The notes below the pieces were generated by a model, which worked only from the letters and a program-made list of their open reading frames with translations, was not told where the DNA came from and ran no database searches. The translations under genes were made by a program, and so were the position numbers. A DNA stretch of 8,249 bases, taken from an uncultured Ancrocorticia sp. (GTDB lineage Bacteria; Actinomycetota; Actinomycetes; Actinomycetales; Actinomycetaceae). Below are positions 1-6,439 of the stretch, piece after piece (positions within the stretch are counted from its first letter, which is position 1; each line of letters begins with the position of its first letter). Location: assembly GCA_905373325.1 (NCBI GenBank), contig CAJPTB010000070.1, forward strand, positions 1 through 8,249. The letters run 5' to 3'.

Positions 1-347
1 TAGTTAACATTCGATTCACTGCATAGACAAAGCTAGACTCACCTAAGGGAAGTCGGCATTATTACAAGTAGACATGTTCCCGAAGACTATCGCAGACACA
101 CTTTGAAAATACAAACGCTGACTAACTTATTCGTATGATTCGAAGTGTTTGTTCAACTCGTTACTAACATTACTTAAATGAAATAGCAGGTCCTACCGGC
201 AGATCCGTCGTGTGTCTCGCACCATTGCGTCAGTACGTCGTTCAATCGGTGCCTAGAAACACTTAGTGTTAGACCGATGAACACACTCAGATACGCTATC
301 TACGATTTGCATCCCGAAAGCAACAGGACGTTATGAATGCCTTGGAC

Positions 348-363
348 TGTTTCACGTGAAACG
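348..363. promoter_or_regulatory. parS: parS chromosome-partition site (ParB binding)
   Basis: Positions 349-362 read GTTTCACGTGAAAC, a perfect 14-bp palindrome identical to the core of the canonical bacterial parS. Including the flanks, 348-363 differs from the 16-bp Bacillus-type consensus TGTTTCACGTGAAACA only at the last base. ParB binds such sites near oriC, spreads over flanking DNA and works with ParA and SMC to segregate origins. The site lies about 7 kb from dnaA in gene-free DNA, whereas many parS sites lie inside or next to parAB or dnaA-proximal genes. A perfect chance match of this 14-mer in 8 kb is very unlikely, so the call is strong even though ParB is not encoded in the window. 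Confidence 0.9.
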
Positions 364-590
364 AACGGGATAAACATTAGCCTTTCGTATAACACCGTTC
401 ACTGATCGAAACTCGGCCTACCAGTCAATTCGTACACATAGCTATGAATAGTTTTGGGATGAACAGGCGAGACTAGTCACTACCGCAGAATAGTCAAACG
501 ACCGTCGAAGCTGGGTGAACTTTGCCAGCTCTGCCACAAAGCTAGGCCAAACCGGCTGACGTAGCTAACGCGATATAGTTTTGCTTCGCC

Positions 591-609
591 TAGTTGTCAA
601 AGACAACTA
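591..609. repeat. Perfect 8-bp inverted repeat with 3-nt loop
   Basis: TAGTTGTC (591-598) and GACAACTA (602-609) are exact reverse complements separated by AAA. No T-run follows on either strand, so it is not a standard intrinsic terminator. It could be an operator-like protein-binding palindrome or chance. It lies in gene-free DNA about 230 bp to the right of parS. Confidence 0.4.
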
Positions 610-1332
610 TCGAAATACTTCATTCGGTTGAGTATCGTAGTCAAATACGACCCTGCACTCTGCCCCAACCTGCCCGATAGGCTAAATGCCATTATCAAAC
701 CTACAAACATACAGAACCTAACTAAAATCGAGAAACCAGCGATGCCCCGTACACAACGACTCTGTGTCATTCAGGTCTCGTAGACCATCCGACCGCAATA
801 AGCTGTCGATTCCTCTATTAGTAACAACCAGTAGTCAACTGAGGACTGAACAAGTTTGTCGAGTGCTTTCAAGCAGAAGAAAACAGTGCACACCAAAATT
901 GAGACACATCCGTCTCAATCGACTGTCCTCGTCCAAAGCGGTGCGCAAATACCTTGTGGAATTCAACTTGCGTGACAGACTTGCCGCAGTCCCATAACCA
1001 GCTACGTGGTGCCGACAGACTATCCTGAACAGACTTAGAATCACTGGACCTCACTTATCCCTTAACGCGAATTCGCTCCTTGAACCATCTCACTTGTCTA
1101 TGAACTATAAGTAACCCGAGCTTACGTGATAAGCAAACGACCGCTACTCTAAGTAGCAAGTACAGCTTTCGGAATCGAGTGGACCCGCGCGAGAGCACCA
1201 CTGCCAAAAGGATCCATCAGTCCAACGTCGCTCGATCCGACGCATCAATTTAAACACTATGCCGGCAACTACAGGGTTTTTTGGAGCCTAACACTAGTCC
1301 ATGAACACGGCGAAAAATAGCAACCGCGGCAG

Positions 1333-1405
1333 GCAACCGCAGCTCAAACAGCGGTAAGCAATCGTAGCTGAAATTGTCGCAGCAACTGCAGTCCAAATTG
1401 ATGCC
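1333..1405. repeat. Weak 24-25-bp degenerate tandem repeat (three units)
   Basis: Three successive units begin GCAAYYGYAG at 1333, 1358 and 1382, each followed by a C/T-A-A-A segment. The units agree only partly (for example GCAACCGCAG, GCAATCGTAG, GCAACTGCAG). This looks like a decayed short tandem duplication. No coding or RNA role is visible. Confidence 0.35.
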
Positions 1406-2252
1406 GTTCAAAATCAGCTTTTTCTCCTGCAACATTCACTGTTCAAATCTACGATCCCACAGTATGGATTACCGCAATACCAGCTAGTGCGTCACTTTCT
1501 TTCGCGGTGCACGTCAAACGGCTTCTATAAAACTTCAACTGCAAAATTTACAGTCTCTAGACGTTCAGTATTCACAACTTCTTAACATAAAGGATAAGAT
1601 CGGGATAGACTTTCCGTATGAGTTACAGAGCTCCACAGAAATGCCCGTCGCGAAGTATCCATAGAAGGTAAAAACCGAGTTTTATTTTCAGACAGTTTAC
1701 TAGCTCCGACACATGGATTAACTTTGCAGCTTGCTGCAGTAAGCATTTTCTTCCATAGTCAAAACAAGATCAAGTACTGGTCGGCAAACAATCGTAACCT
1801 TACCGTCAATCACTACATTGACAACCGCTCGGCAGCAATTGAAACAACTATGGTCGTCTGATTGATACATCAAAACGGCAATCGGTATACCAGAGCACAG
1901 AAATGAGAAAAGTGCTTTCTACGTGAGGCTGCAATAAATGTAAGTGTGGCTGAGAAACGCGCGAGTTTAGATATGCGGTTCTTCAGCTTAACCATAAGTA
2001 GTTTCAAGCATAGACGCTGCCAAGTACTAACGTTTTGAGTACATGTATCGTCGTCCCTACGGATCATAGTTGACAGGTTCAGACTATTACTGCGAACAGC
2101 ATGCTCCCGAAATCCACTGTAATGACAACATTCTGGCGATGAGATAGTAGCTAGTGCACCGAAGAGAGTCGCCTCATGCACGGAATGTGCTCCGGAATGA
2201 ACGGAAATTGTGGCGAACGAGGATCAACTCTGACAGGCAACGAAACATGTTC

Positions 2253-2273
2253 CAGACGACTGTCCGTCGTCTG
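2253..2273. repeat. Perfect 8-bp inverted repeat with 5-nt loop
   Basis: CAGACGAC (2253-2260) and GTCGTCTG (2266-2273) are exact reverse complements around TGTCC. It lies in a locally GC-richer patch of the gene-free tract, inside a short open frame at 2176-2397. It may be a binding palindrome or chance. Confidence 0.35.
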
Positions 2274-2653
2274 TCGTCAAGACATCGCGACCGATCTCAA
2301 CGTGCGTATCGCAGGTTTCATTCTGCAGACGGCCATGTTCTTCGAAAAATTAACACAAAGGCGTGTTCAAAACGCTTGGGAAGCGCTGCTCATTTAGACG
2401 TAAAACTTCAAAACGGCCAAGCAACGCAGCAGTACGAAAAGTCATTCTGACGCGTTGCCGATCTACAGCTTCACTTATACTCCTAAAGGCGATTGAGTTT
2501 CTGTGCTCGCCCAGGTCTGAGGTTCGGAAATGTCGTTGCACCAACAATAGATCTTTGACAGTTGGTTCAATGTTCCGTAGTCTAAACTAGTTCGCTCATC
2601 GGACAGAAAACTACAAACTAAAAAACATAGGTTGATTAGAAGGATAAAGATAG

Positions 2654-2840
2654 AAAAATGCATAAGTTAAGCAGAATAGTATAAACTATACCAAACACTA
2701 TAAGCTGGGCAAAACAATACAGTTAGATAAAACAGTATAAGCCGGACAAACAATACAAATTAAACAAAACAGTATAAATCGGAGAAAACACTATAAGTCA
2801 GACGAAACAGTTTAAATTGGATAAAACAGTATAACGTGAA
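2654..2840. repeat. Tandem array of about ten degenerate 18-19-bp repeats
   Basis: A unit of approximate consensus AAAACAGTATAAGYCGGAY recurs with 18-19-bp spacing. The conserved ACAGTATAA-like core has its first C (or equivalent base) at 2677, 2696, 2715, 2733, 2751, 2770, 2789, 2808 and 2827, and a weaker unit begins near 2654. Copies vary (ACACTATAA, ACAATACAA, ACAGTTTAA), so the array is old or under loose constraint. Units directly abut with no unique spacers, which rules out CRISPR. The period is not a multiple of three and every frame is closed. The array resembles iteron or centromere repeats in layout but matches no family I recognise. It sits at the AT-rich end of the gene-free tract, about 250 bp beyond the rsmG stop. 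Confidence 0.75.
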
Positions 2841-2998
2841 TATAATCCTACATATTAAAAGCATCATAAATTAAAAGAGACACAATAATAATAAACACAA
2901 TCTTATATTTCCACTGAAAATTATAAAATATCAAGTTCCTTTTCGTCTACTTCGCTCTTCTAATAGAAGATAGTTAAAGCACTTAGATTATAAAGCAT

Positions 2999-3033
2999 TA
3001 TCTATTTCTACAACACCTATAGAATAATAGATA
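2999..3033 (-). other. AT-rich inverted repeat downstream of rsmG, possible termination element
   Basis: TATCTATT (2999-3006) and AATAGATA (3026-3033) are exact reverse complements. An inner TCTA (3007-3010) and TAGA (3020-3023) extend the stem past a small bulge. It lies 60-95 bases beyond the rsmG stop, where the operon should end. The stem is nearly all A-T and no clean T-run follows in the direction of transcription, so it is a poor intrinsic terminator and may be chance in AT-rich DNA. Confidence 0.3.
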
Positions 3034-3092
3034 CGAATAATCAACCTTCTTATGCAATTTATCGCTAGAGAACACAATGAAAAAGCAATCGT

Positions 3093-3761
3093 TCATTTCC
3101 GTTTGTTTGTGTGCTTCTTTCTGATTTCCAGTACTCGAGTCTCCTCCGTCGTTCCAAAGGGAGTCACCACATGAACATCGGCCCATTTGGCGCGATACTT
3201 TCGTAGAAGGTGAATTGCGCCATCAATCTCGTCATCGACGTGGGCTCCTTTGAGCGCCAGCAATGAACCGCCGCCTTTGAGCAACGGCATTGTCCATGGG
3301 AGTAGCTTCTTCAGTGCCGCCACGGCCCTCGCCGTGACAACATCCGCGTCTACCTTGCCGACAAGATCCTCGGATCGTGCATGGACGACTTTGGCATTCG
3401 AAAGGGAAAGAGCCTTGACGACGTCGTTCAACCAGCGTGTTCGCCGCTCCATCGAATCGACGAGGACAAGGTGAAGGTCTTTGCGGACTATCGCGGCGAC
3501 GATACCCGGAAAGCCGGCACCAGAGCCGACGTCGACAACCTTCGCTTCAAACGGGATGAAGTCGAGGATTGCCGTGGAATTGAGGACGTGTCTAGTCCAT
3601 AGGCGCCCGAGTTCGCGAGGCCCAAGCAATCCGCGCAGCTCGCCTTCCCTTTCAAGCATTCCCGCATAGTCCACCAGCTTTTGCCACGGATCCGTCCCAA
3701 AATGGGAGGCCCCTCCTTCGGGAGGGGCCTCCACGAACACACAGTTGTCGTCCACGCTCAA
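3093..3761 (-). CDS. rsmG: 16S rRNA (guanine-N7) methyltransferase RsmG (GidB)
   Basis: This 222-residue protein methylates N7 of the 16S rRNA guanine equivalent to G527 in E. coli, using S-adenosylmethionine. Loss of the enzyme gives low-level streptomycin resistance in several bacteria. Visible landmarks are the RGLLGPRE segment (43-50) with WTRHVLNS after it (55-62), the SAM-binding glycine motif VVDVGSGAGFPGI (75-87), VDSMERRTRWL (101-111), TARAVAAL (143-150) and ALKG (169-172). Length fits the family. The chosen start is a TTG two bases after the jag stop, with a weak GAAG upstream, which suggests translational coupling. A GTG two codons later is an alternative. Codons 10-19 contain a perfect 12-bp hairpin (3705-3732). 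The gene ends the operon, with gene-free DNA beyond it. Confidence 0.95.
   Translation of the reverse strand: MSVDDNCVFVEAPPEGGASHFGTDPWQKLVDYAGMLEREGELRGLLGPRELGRLWTRHVLNSTAILDFIPFEAKVVDVGSGAGFPGIVAAIVRKDLHLVLVDSMERRTRWLNDVVKALSLSNAKVVHARSEDLVGKVDADVVTARAVAALKKLLPWTMPLLKGGGSLLALKGAHVDDEIDGAIHLLRKYRAKWADVHVVTPFGTTEETRVLEIRKKHTNKRK
3705..3732. repeat. Perfect 12-bp hairpin inside the start of rsmG
   Basis: GGAGGCCCCTCC (3705-3716) and GGAGGGGCCTCC (3721-3732) are exact reverse complements around TTCG. In the rsmG mRNA (- strand) the loop is CGAA, while a + strand transcript would carry a UUCG tetraloop. The stem is almost entirely G-C and very stable. It starts about 29 bases after the TTG start codon and both arms contain GGAGG, a perfect Shine-Dalgarno core. 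It encodes the residues EAPPEGGAS. It may slow ribosomes or RNA polymerase entering rsmG, stabilise the upstream mRNA, or be a small mobile palindrome. There is no T-run, so it is not an intrinsic terminator. Confidence 0.8.
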
Positions 3762-3763
3762 AT

Positions 3764-4621
3764 CTACTTCGCAGTCGAGGATGTTGAGCCCTTGCTGACA
3801 TTATCGGTATCGGTCAGATCTGAAGAGTCTTTCACGGAGTCGGCAGAACCAGAAACAACATCTGCGGTGGCAGAAGCAACGCCATCCGAATCTGAAACAA
3901 CGGTATCCGAGCTTGAGGCAACTTCAATATCTGAAGAAGCTTCATCGGCAGTACGAGTCTCAGCAGAACCAGAGGCAACGTCATTAGAACCATCGTCAGA
4001 CACATCGTCGGAGGAATCGTCAGGCACGTCATCGGAAGCATCCTCAAACACGGCGGCAGCGGCGACATCAGCAGCGCCAGAGGGGACTGAATCGGAAACT
4101 TCCTCTTCTTCCGAGGCTTCTTCGTCCGCAACGGCCTCGCTGACGATCACATGGCGCGCATTGCCGAGTCCCTCGGAATCGGAGGCTAGGCCGGCGGCAG
4201 CAGCGACGTCGTGAACCACTTTTCGTTCAAACGGATTCATCGGCTCCAGGGAAACAGGCTCCCCGTTGGCCAAAACGGAGGCCACCGCTTCGCGAGCAAT
4301 CGCTGCGACCTCCTGGCGATGTGATTCTCTGTAATCGGCGATGTCGAGCATGAGACGGCTACGCTCGCCGGTCTTCGCCTGAACGGCCAGACGCGTGAGC
4401 TCCTGGAGCGCGTCAAGGACCTCGCCCCCCTGGCCGATGAGACGTTTGAGCCTGCGGTCGGCGACGCCTTCCGTCACAACCGCGACAGACGCGCGGTCGG
4501 CTTCGACGCCAATCTCAATGTCTCCGTCTAAGTCGGCAATGTTGAGAAGCTCCTCAATGTAGTCGGCTCCAAAATCGCCTTCGTCGTTTAGCTTCTTGAC
4601 GAGTTCGGCCCTGTCAGCCAT
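3764..4621 (-). CDS. jag: KH/R3H RNA-binding protein Jag (KhpB) with long acidic tail
   Basis: The 285-residue protein belongs to the Jag/KhpB family, cytoplasmic single-stranded-RNA binders that act with KhpA and affect cell division and cell-wall synthesis in Gram-positive bacteria. A KH-like domain spans about 54-97, with its GxxG loop in LIGQGGEVLDAL. An R3H domain spans about 105-162, with the diagnostic R133 and H137 in NPFERKVVHD. Actinobacterial homologues usually end soon after R3H, at roughly 160-190 residues. Here about 120 more residues follow (163-285), dominated by Ser, Asp, Ala, Glu and Val with repeated S/D-D-V units, and predicted to be disordered. The start ATG is chosen for its AAAGGA ribosome site (4629-4634, 7-base spacing). 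An in-frame extension to 4717 encodes a Thr-rich stretch with no family match. The gap after yidC is 233 bases, so an extra promoter may lie there. Confidence 0.93.
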   Translation of the reverse strand: MADRAELVKKLNDEGDFGADYIEELLNIADLDGDIEIGVEADRASVAVVTEGVADRRLKRLIGQGGEVLDALQELTRLAVQAKTGERSRLMLDIADYRESHRQEVAAIAREAVASVLANGEPVSLEPMNPFERKVVHDVAAAAGLASDSEGLGNARHVIVSEAVADEEASEEEEVSDSVPSGAADVAAAAVFEDASDDVPDDSSDDVSDDGSNDVASGSAETRTADEASSDIEVASSSDTVVSDSDGVASATADVVSGSADSVKDSSDLTDTDNVSKGSTSSTAK

Positions 4622-4628
4622 CGGATCG

Positions 4629-4634
4629 TCCTTT
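4629..4634 (-). promoter_or_regulatory. Ribosome binding site deciding the jag start
   Basis: The mRNA reads AAAGGA, seven bases before the ATG at 4621. This supports the internal ATG over the longer open frame that begins at 4717. Confidence 0.75.
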
Positions 4635-4707
4635 CTTCGGCAAGCACCGCTGCAGTGCGTAAAAGTAGTTGTGGTTGTGGGGATTGATAGTTGCGAACTT
4701 GGGAAAT

Positions 4708-4749
4708 CTTCCGGCATGGAAGCTTATAAACCTTCCGGTCGGAAAGCTT
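4708..4749. repeat. Duplicated inverted-repeat element between yidC and jag
   Basis: Two related 18-base copies lie 24 bases apart. The first reads CTTCCGGCATGGAAGCTT (4708-4725) and the second CTTCCGGTCGGAAAGCTT (4732-4749). Each is itself a short inverted repeat, TTCC with GGAA, followed by an AAGCTT or AGCTTT end, and TATAAA separates them. The 233-base gap that contains them (4622-4854) has no gene on the operon strand and is the only long gap in the operon. This is the expected place for a second promoter, a regulator-binding site or an mRNA-processing site for jag-rsmG. Nothing identifies the factor. Confidence 0.5.
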
Positions 4750-4854
4750 TCACAGCTCAAGTGAAGCCATAGCTCAAGGAGAATCGTTGGCTAGGGAAGG
4801 ACTCATGGACATGAATACAGAGGAACTCATAACTGAAGTGAGGCGAGCAAAGGA

Positions 4855-6027
4855 TCAGAAGTTCCGCTTCTTCTGATTCTGTTGGACACGTTTCTTCCGA
4901 TTGGCGGCTTTGTTCTTCGCGCGCGCTCGCTCTGCCTGGCGCCGCTCATAGCGACGTCGAGCTCGCTCGGCCTCAGTCAGACCGTCTTTGCCGCGAACTT
5001 CCTCGGGCTTGTCGGAATCGGCTTCGTCGCCATCAGAGTCATCGGCGTCGTTGTGGAGCGATCGATTGGCGGCCTTCGCCGCAGCCTTCTTCGACCTTTC
5101 CTTGCCGAGGGGCTGAACCCGAACCCCTGCGCGAGCTGCGTCCTCAGATTCGAGCTTCTCGATTTCCTCCTTGCTCAGACCCTTGCGTTCGCGCTTTTCC
5201 CGAAGGCGCTTCTGGCGTTCCTTGTAGGCTTGCGATCCAGGCGTCGGATTGTTGCGAATGAACCATGCCTGCTGGCAAAGATTCCAAATGTTGCCGGCAA
5301 CCCAGTAAACCAGGACCGCCACCTGAAGGACTCCACCCATGAAGATGTACATGATCGGCATGCCGTACATCATGATCTGCTGGGTGCGGTACATGGGGTT
5401 GCTCTTGTCCAAAGCGGACTCGGGCATGTTTTTGCGCATGAGCTGATGCTGGGTGTAGAACATCGTGGCGCTCATGATGAGGACCAGCACCCCAATGACG
5501 ATCTGGCTGTTCGTCGACGTCGCAGTTCTGAAATTCGTGGCGAGCGGGGCTCCGAAAACCGTGGACTTTTCGAAGTCCGTCGCAAGCTCTTTGGTGATAG
5601 GGCCCAATGCGTCGCGGCGCCCGCTGGAGATTCCGGGGAACGCCGAGATAACCCTGTAAAGAGCGAAAAGAATGGGCATTTGGACGAGCATCGGCAGACA
5701 CGTGGCAAAAGGAGAGGTTCCATGCTTGCGATAAACCGCCTGCATCTCCTCTTGCATCCGGCGCCGGGAAACCATGTCCTTCTTGCCCTTGTACTTTTTC
5801 TGGATCTTCTGGACTTCGGGTTGGATGACCTGGGCCTGGCGCGAGGATCGAATCTGTTTGTTGTAAAGGGGAAGAACCAGAAGGCGAACGACGACGGTCA
5901 GGCCGATGATCGACAAGACCCACGCCGCGCCGGCGCCGTCCGGAAGGCCGAGCGCCACGAAGACTCGACGCAGGATCTCCATGATCCAGGCGATCACCCA
6001 CATGAGTGGGAAAAGGATTGTATCCAC
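4855..6027 (-). CDS. yidC: Membrane protein insertase YidC/Oxa1
   Basis: The 390-residue insertase helps integrate and fold membrane proteins, alone or with SecYEG. Five membrane segments fit the Gram-positive form, at about 8-25, 36-57, 109-130, 175-192 and 217-245. The conserved groove arginine is R48 in VVVRLLVLPLYNKQ. A positively charged hairpin (about 59-104) follows, with QPEVQKIQKKYKGKKD. The motif CLPMLVQMPILFALY (110-124) is typical of the family. There is no large extracellular domain as in Gram-negative YidC. From about 265 the protein is a highly charged coiled or disordered tail: basic, then an acidic patch (DADDSDGDEADSD, 327-339), then a very basic end. Such tails are common in actinobacteria and may contact ribosomes. 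The start is GTG, preceded by GAAAGAAG (6032-6039). A 39-base gap separates it from yidD. Confidence 0.97.
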   Translation of the reverse strand: MDTILFPLMWVIAWIMEILRRVFVALGLPDGAGAAWVLSIIGLTVVVRLLVLPLYNKQIRSSRQAQVIQPEVQKIQKKYKGKKDMVSRRRMQEEMQAVYRKHGTSPFATCLPMLVQMPILFALYRVISAFPGISSGRRDALGPITKELATDFEKSTVFGAPLATNFRTATSTNSQIVIGVLVLIMSATMFYTQHQLMRKNMPESALDKSNPMYRTQQIMMYGMPIMYIFMGGVLQVAVLVYWVAGNIWNLCQQAWFIRNNPTPGSQAYKERQKRLREKRERKGLSKEEIEKLESEDAARAGVRVQPLGKERSKKAAAKAANRSLHNDADDSDGDEADSDKPEEVRGKDGLTEAERARRRYERRQAERARAKNKAANRKKRVQQNQKKRNF

Positions 6028-6066
6028 GCTACTTCTTTCGTATTCGGCGGTTACCCGCTCTTGCTG

Positions 6067-6414
6067 TCAAGCTTGCGAGGCCGAGCAGACCTCGCCGCCG
6101 CGGCGATCGCCCGCTAGAGCCGCTTCAGCGTCCTCCCGCTCGTAGAGAGCGTGAAGCCCGTCCACATCCAGGGGTTTCGAGGGCCACCGTCCTTTGGCGG
6201 GAACCCTGTCCACTCCGCCTTTGCTCCACGGGTTGCACCGCAGAACTCGCCACACTCCTAGTAGTGTACCTTTCAAAACTCCGTGAATTCGCAGAGATTC
6301 CAACGCGTACTGCGAACAGGTCGGCGCATAGCGGCATCTTGCCGGAAGGCCCGGGGAAAGCCACCGCTGATAGGCTCGAATGGGCCACGAAAGAAACCTG
6401 GTGAGAAAGCTCAT
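6067..6414 (-). CDS. yidD: Membrane protein insertion efficiency factor YidD
   Basis: The 115-residue protein belongs to the YidD (DUF37, alpha-haemolysin-like) family, small amphipathic proteins at the inner face of the membrane that assist YidC-dependent insertion. The N-terminal helix [19 protein letters not shown] (3-21) is amphipathic. The signature cysteine segment [14 protein letters not shown] spans 27-40 and the second signature [15 protein letters not shown] spans 58-72. The conserved core ends near residue 85 and about 30 weakly conserved charged residues follow. The ATG at 6414 is chosen for GGGAG nine bases upstream and because the family begins here. The frame stays open back to 6642, but that part overlaps rnpA and is unrelated. 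The gene starts 25 bases after the rnpA stop, which fits one operon. Confidence 0.95.
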   Translation of the reverse strand: MSFLTRFLSWPIRAYQRWLSPGLPARCRYAPTCSQYALESLRIHGVLKGTLLGVWRVLRCNPWSKGGVDRVPAKGRWPSKPLDVDGLHALYEREDAEAALAGDRRGGEVCSASQA

Positions 6415-6439
6415 TGATCGCCGCTCCCGTTGGAATTCC

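Larger units (their letters stand above)
1..2589. other. Gene-free intergenic tract of lowered GC
   Basis: No reading frame here looks like a protein. The longest open frames are about 60-100 codons, overlap one another on both strands, and show no recognisable family motif. Stop codons are dense in all six frames. GC content is in the mid-40s by eye, against about 60% in the adjoining genes. CTAG, a tetramer usually scarce in bacterial coding DNA, occurs about as often as chance predicts. In related actinomycetes parA and parB usually follow rsmG, and no Walker A motif or ParB-like sequence is visible here. What the tract does hold is one perfect parS core (348-363), a weak tandem repeat near 1333-1405 and small palindromes at 591-609, 1725-1738 and 2253-2273. 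No tRNA, rRNA or transposase remnant was recognised. Confidence 0.7.
2590..3092. other. Strongly AT-rich intergenic segment after rsmG
   Basis: This roughly 500-base stretch falls to about 25-35% GC by eye, far below both the operon and the rest of the gene-free tract. On the + strand it is A-rich, so the transcript reading through from rsmG would be U-rich. It contains the 19-bp repeat array in its left half and an AT-rich inverted repeat at 2999-3033 in its right half. No gene is visible. It could be a transcription-termination zone, a binding region for an AT-preferring nucleoid protein, or acquired DNA. Confidence 0.7.

Noticed and set aside
764..997. 77-codon Arg/Ser-rich open frame on the + strand, and the overlapping - strand frames at 835-1054
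   Set aside because: No ribosome site, no family motif, and overlapping frames of similar length on both strands indicate chance open frames.
1441..1449. tRNA T-loop-like GTTCAAATC
   Set aside because: No matching acceptor stem, anticodon arm or flanking G/C stem could be found, so it is a chance motif.
1870..2181. 103-codon open frame on the - strand
   Set aside because: It is the longest frame in the gene-free tract, but composition and residues look random and no motif or convincing start signal is present.
2654..2840. CRISPR array
   Set aside because: The 19-bp units abut directly and are degenerate. There are no unique spacers and no cas genes in the window.
3681..4214. 177-codon Ser/Glu-rich frame on the + strand
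   Set aside because: It is the antisense of the repetitive jag tail. Its low complexity simply mirrors that tail.
4805..4876. 23-codon frame on the + strand beginning MDMNTEELITEV, with GGAAGG upstream
   Set aside because: It is antisense to the yidC 3' end, very short and has no supporting context. It could be revisited with ribosome profiling.
4882..6117. 411-codon open frame on the + strand
   Set aside because: It is antisense to yidC, whose - strand product is unmistakable. The + strand translation is low-complexity and has no family motif, a typical shadow in GC-rich DNA.
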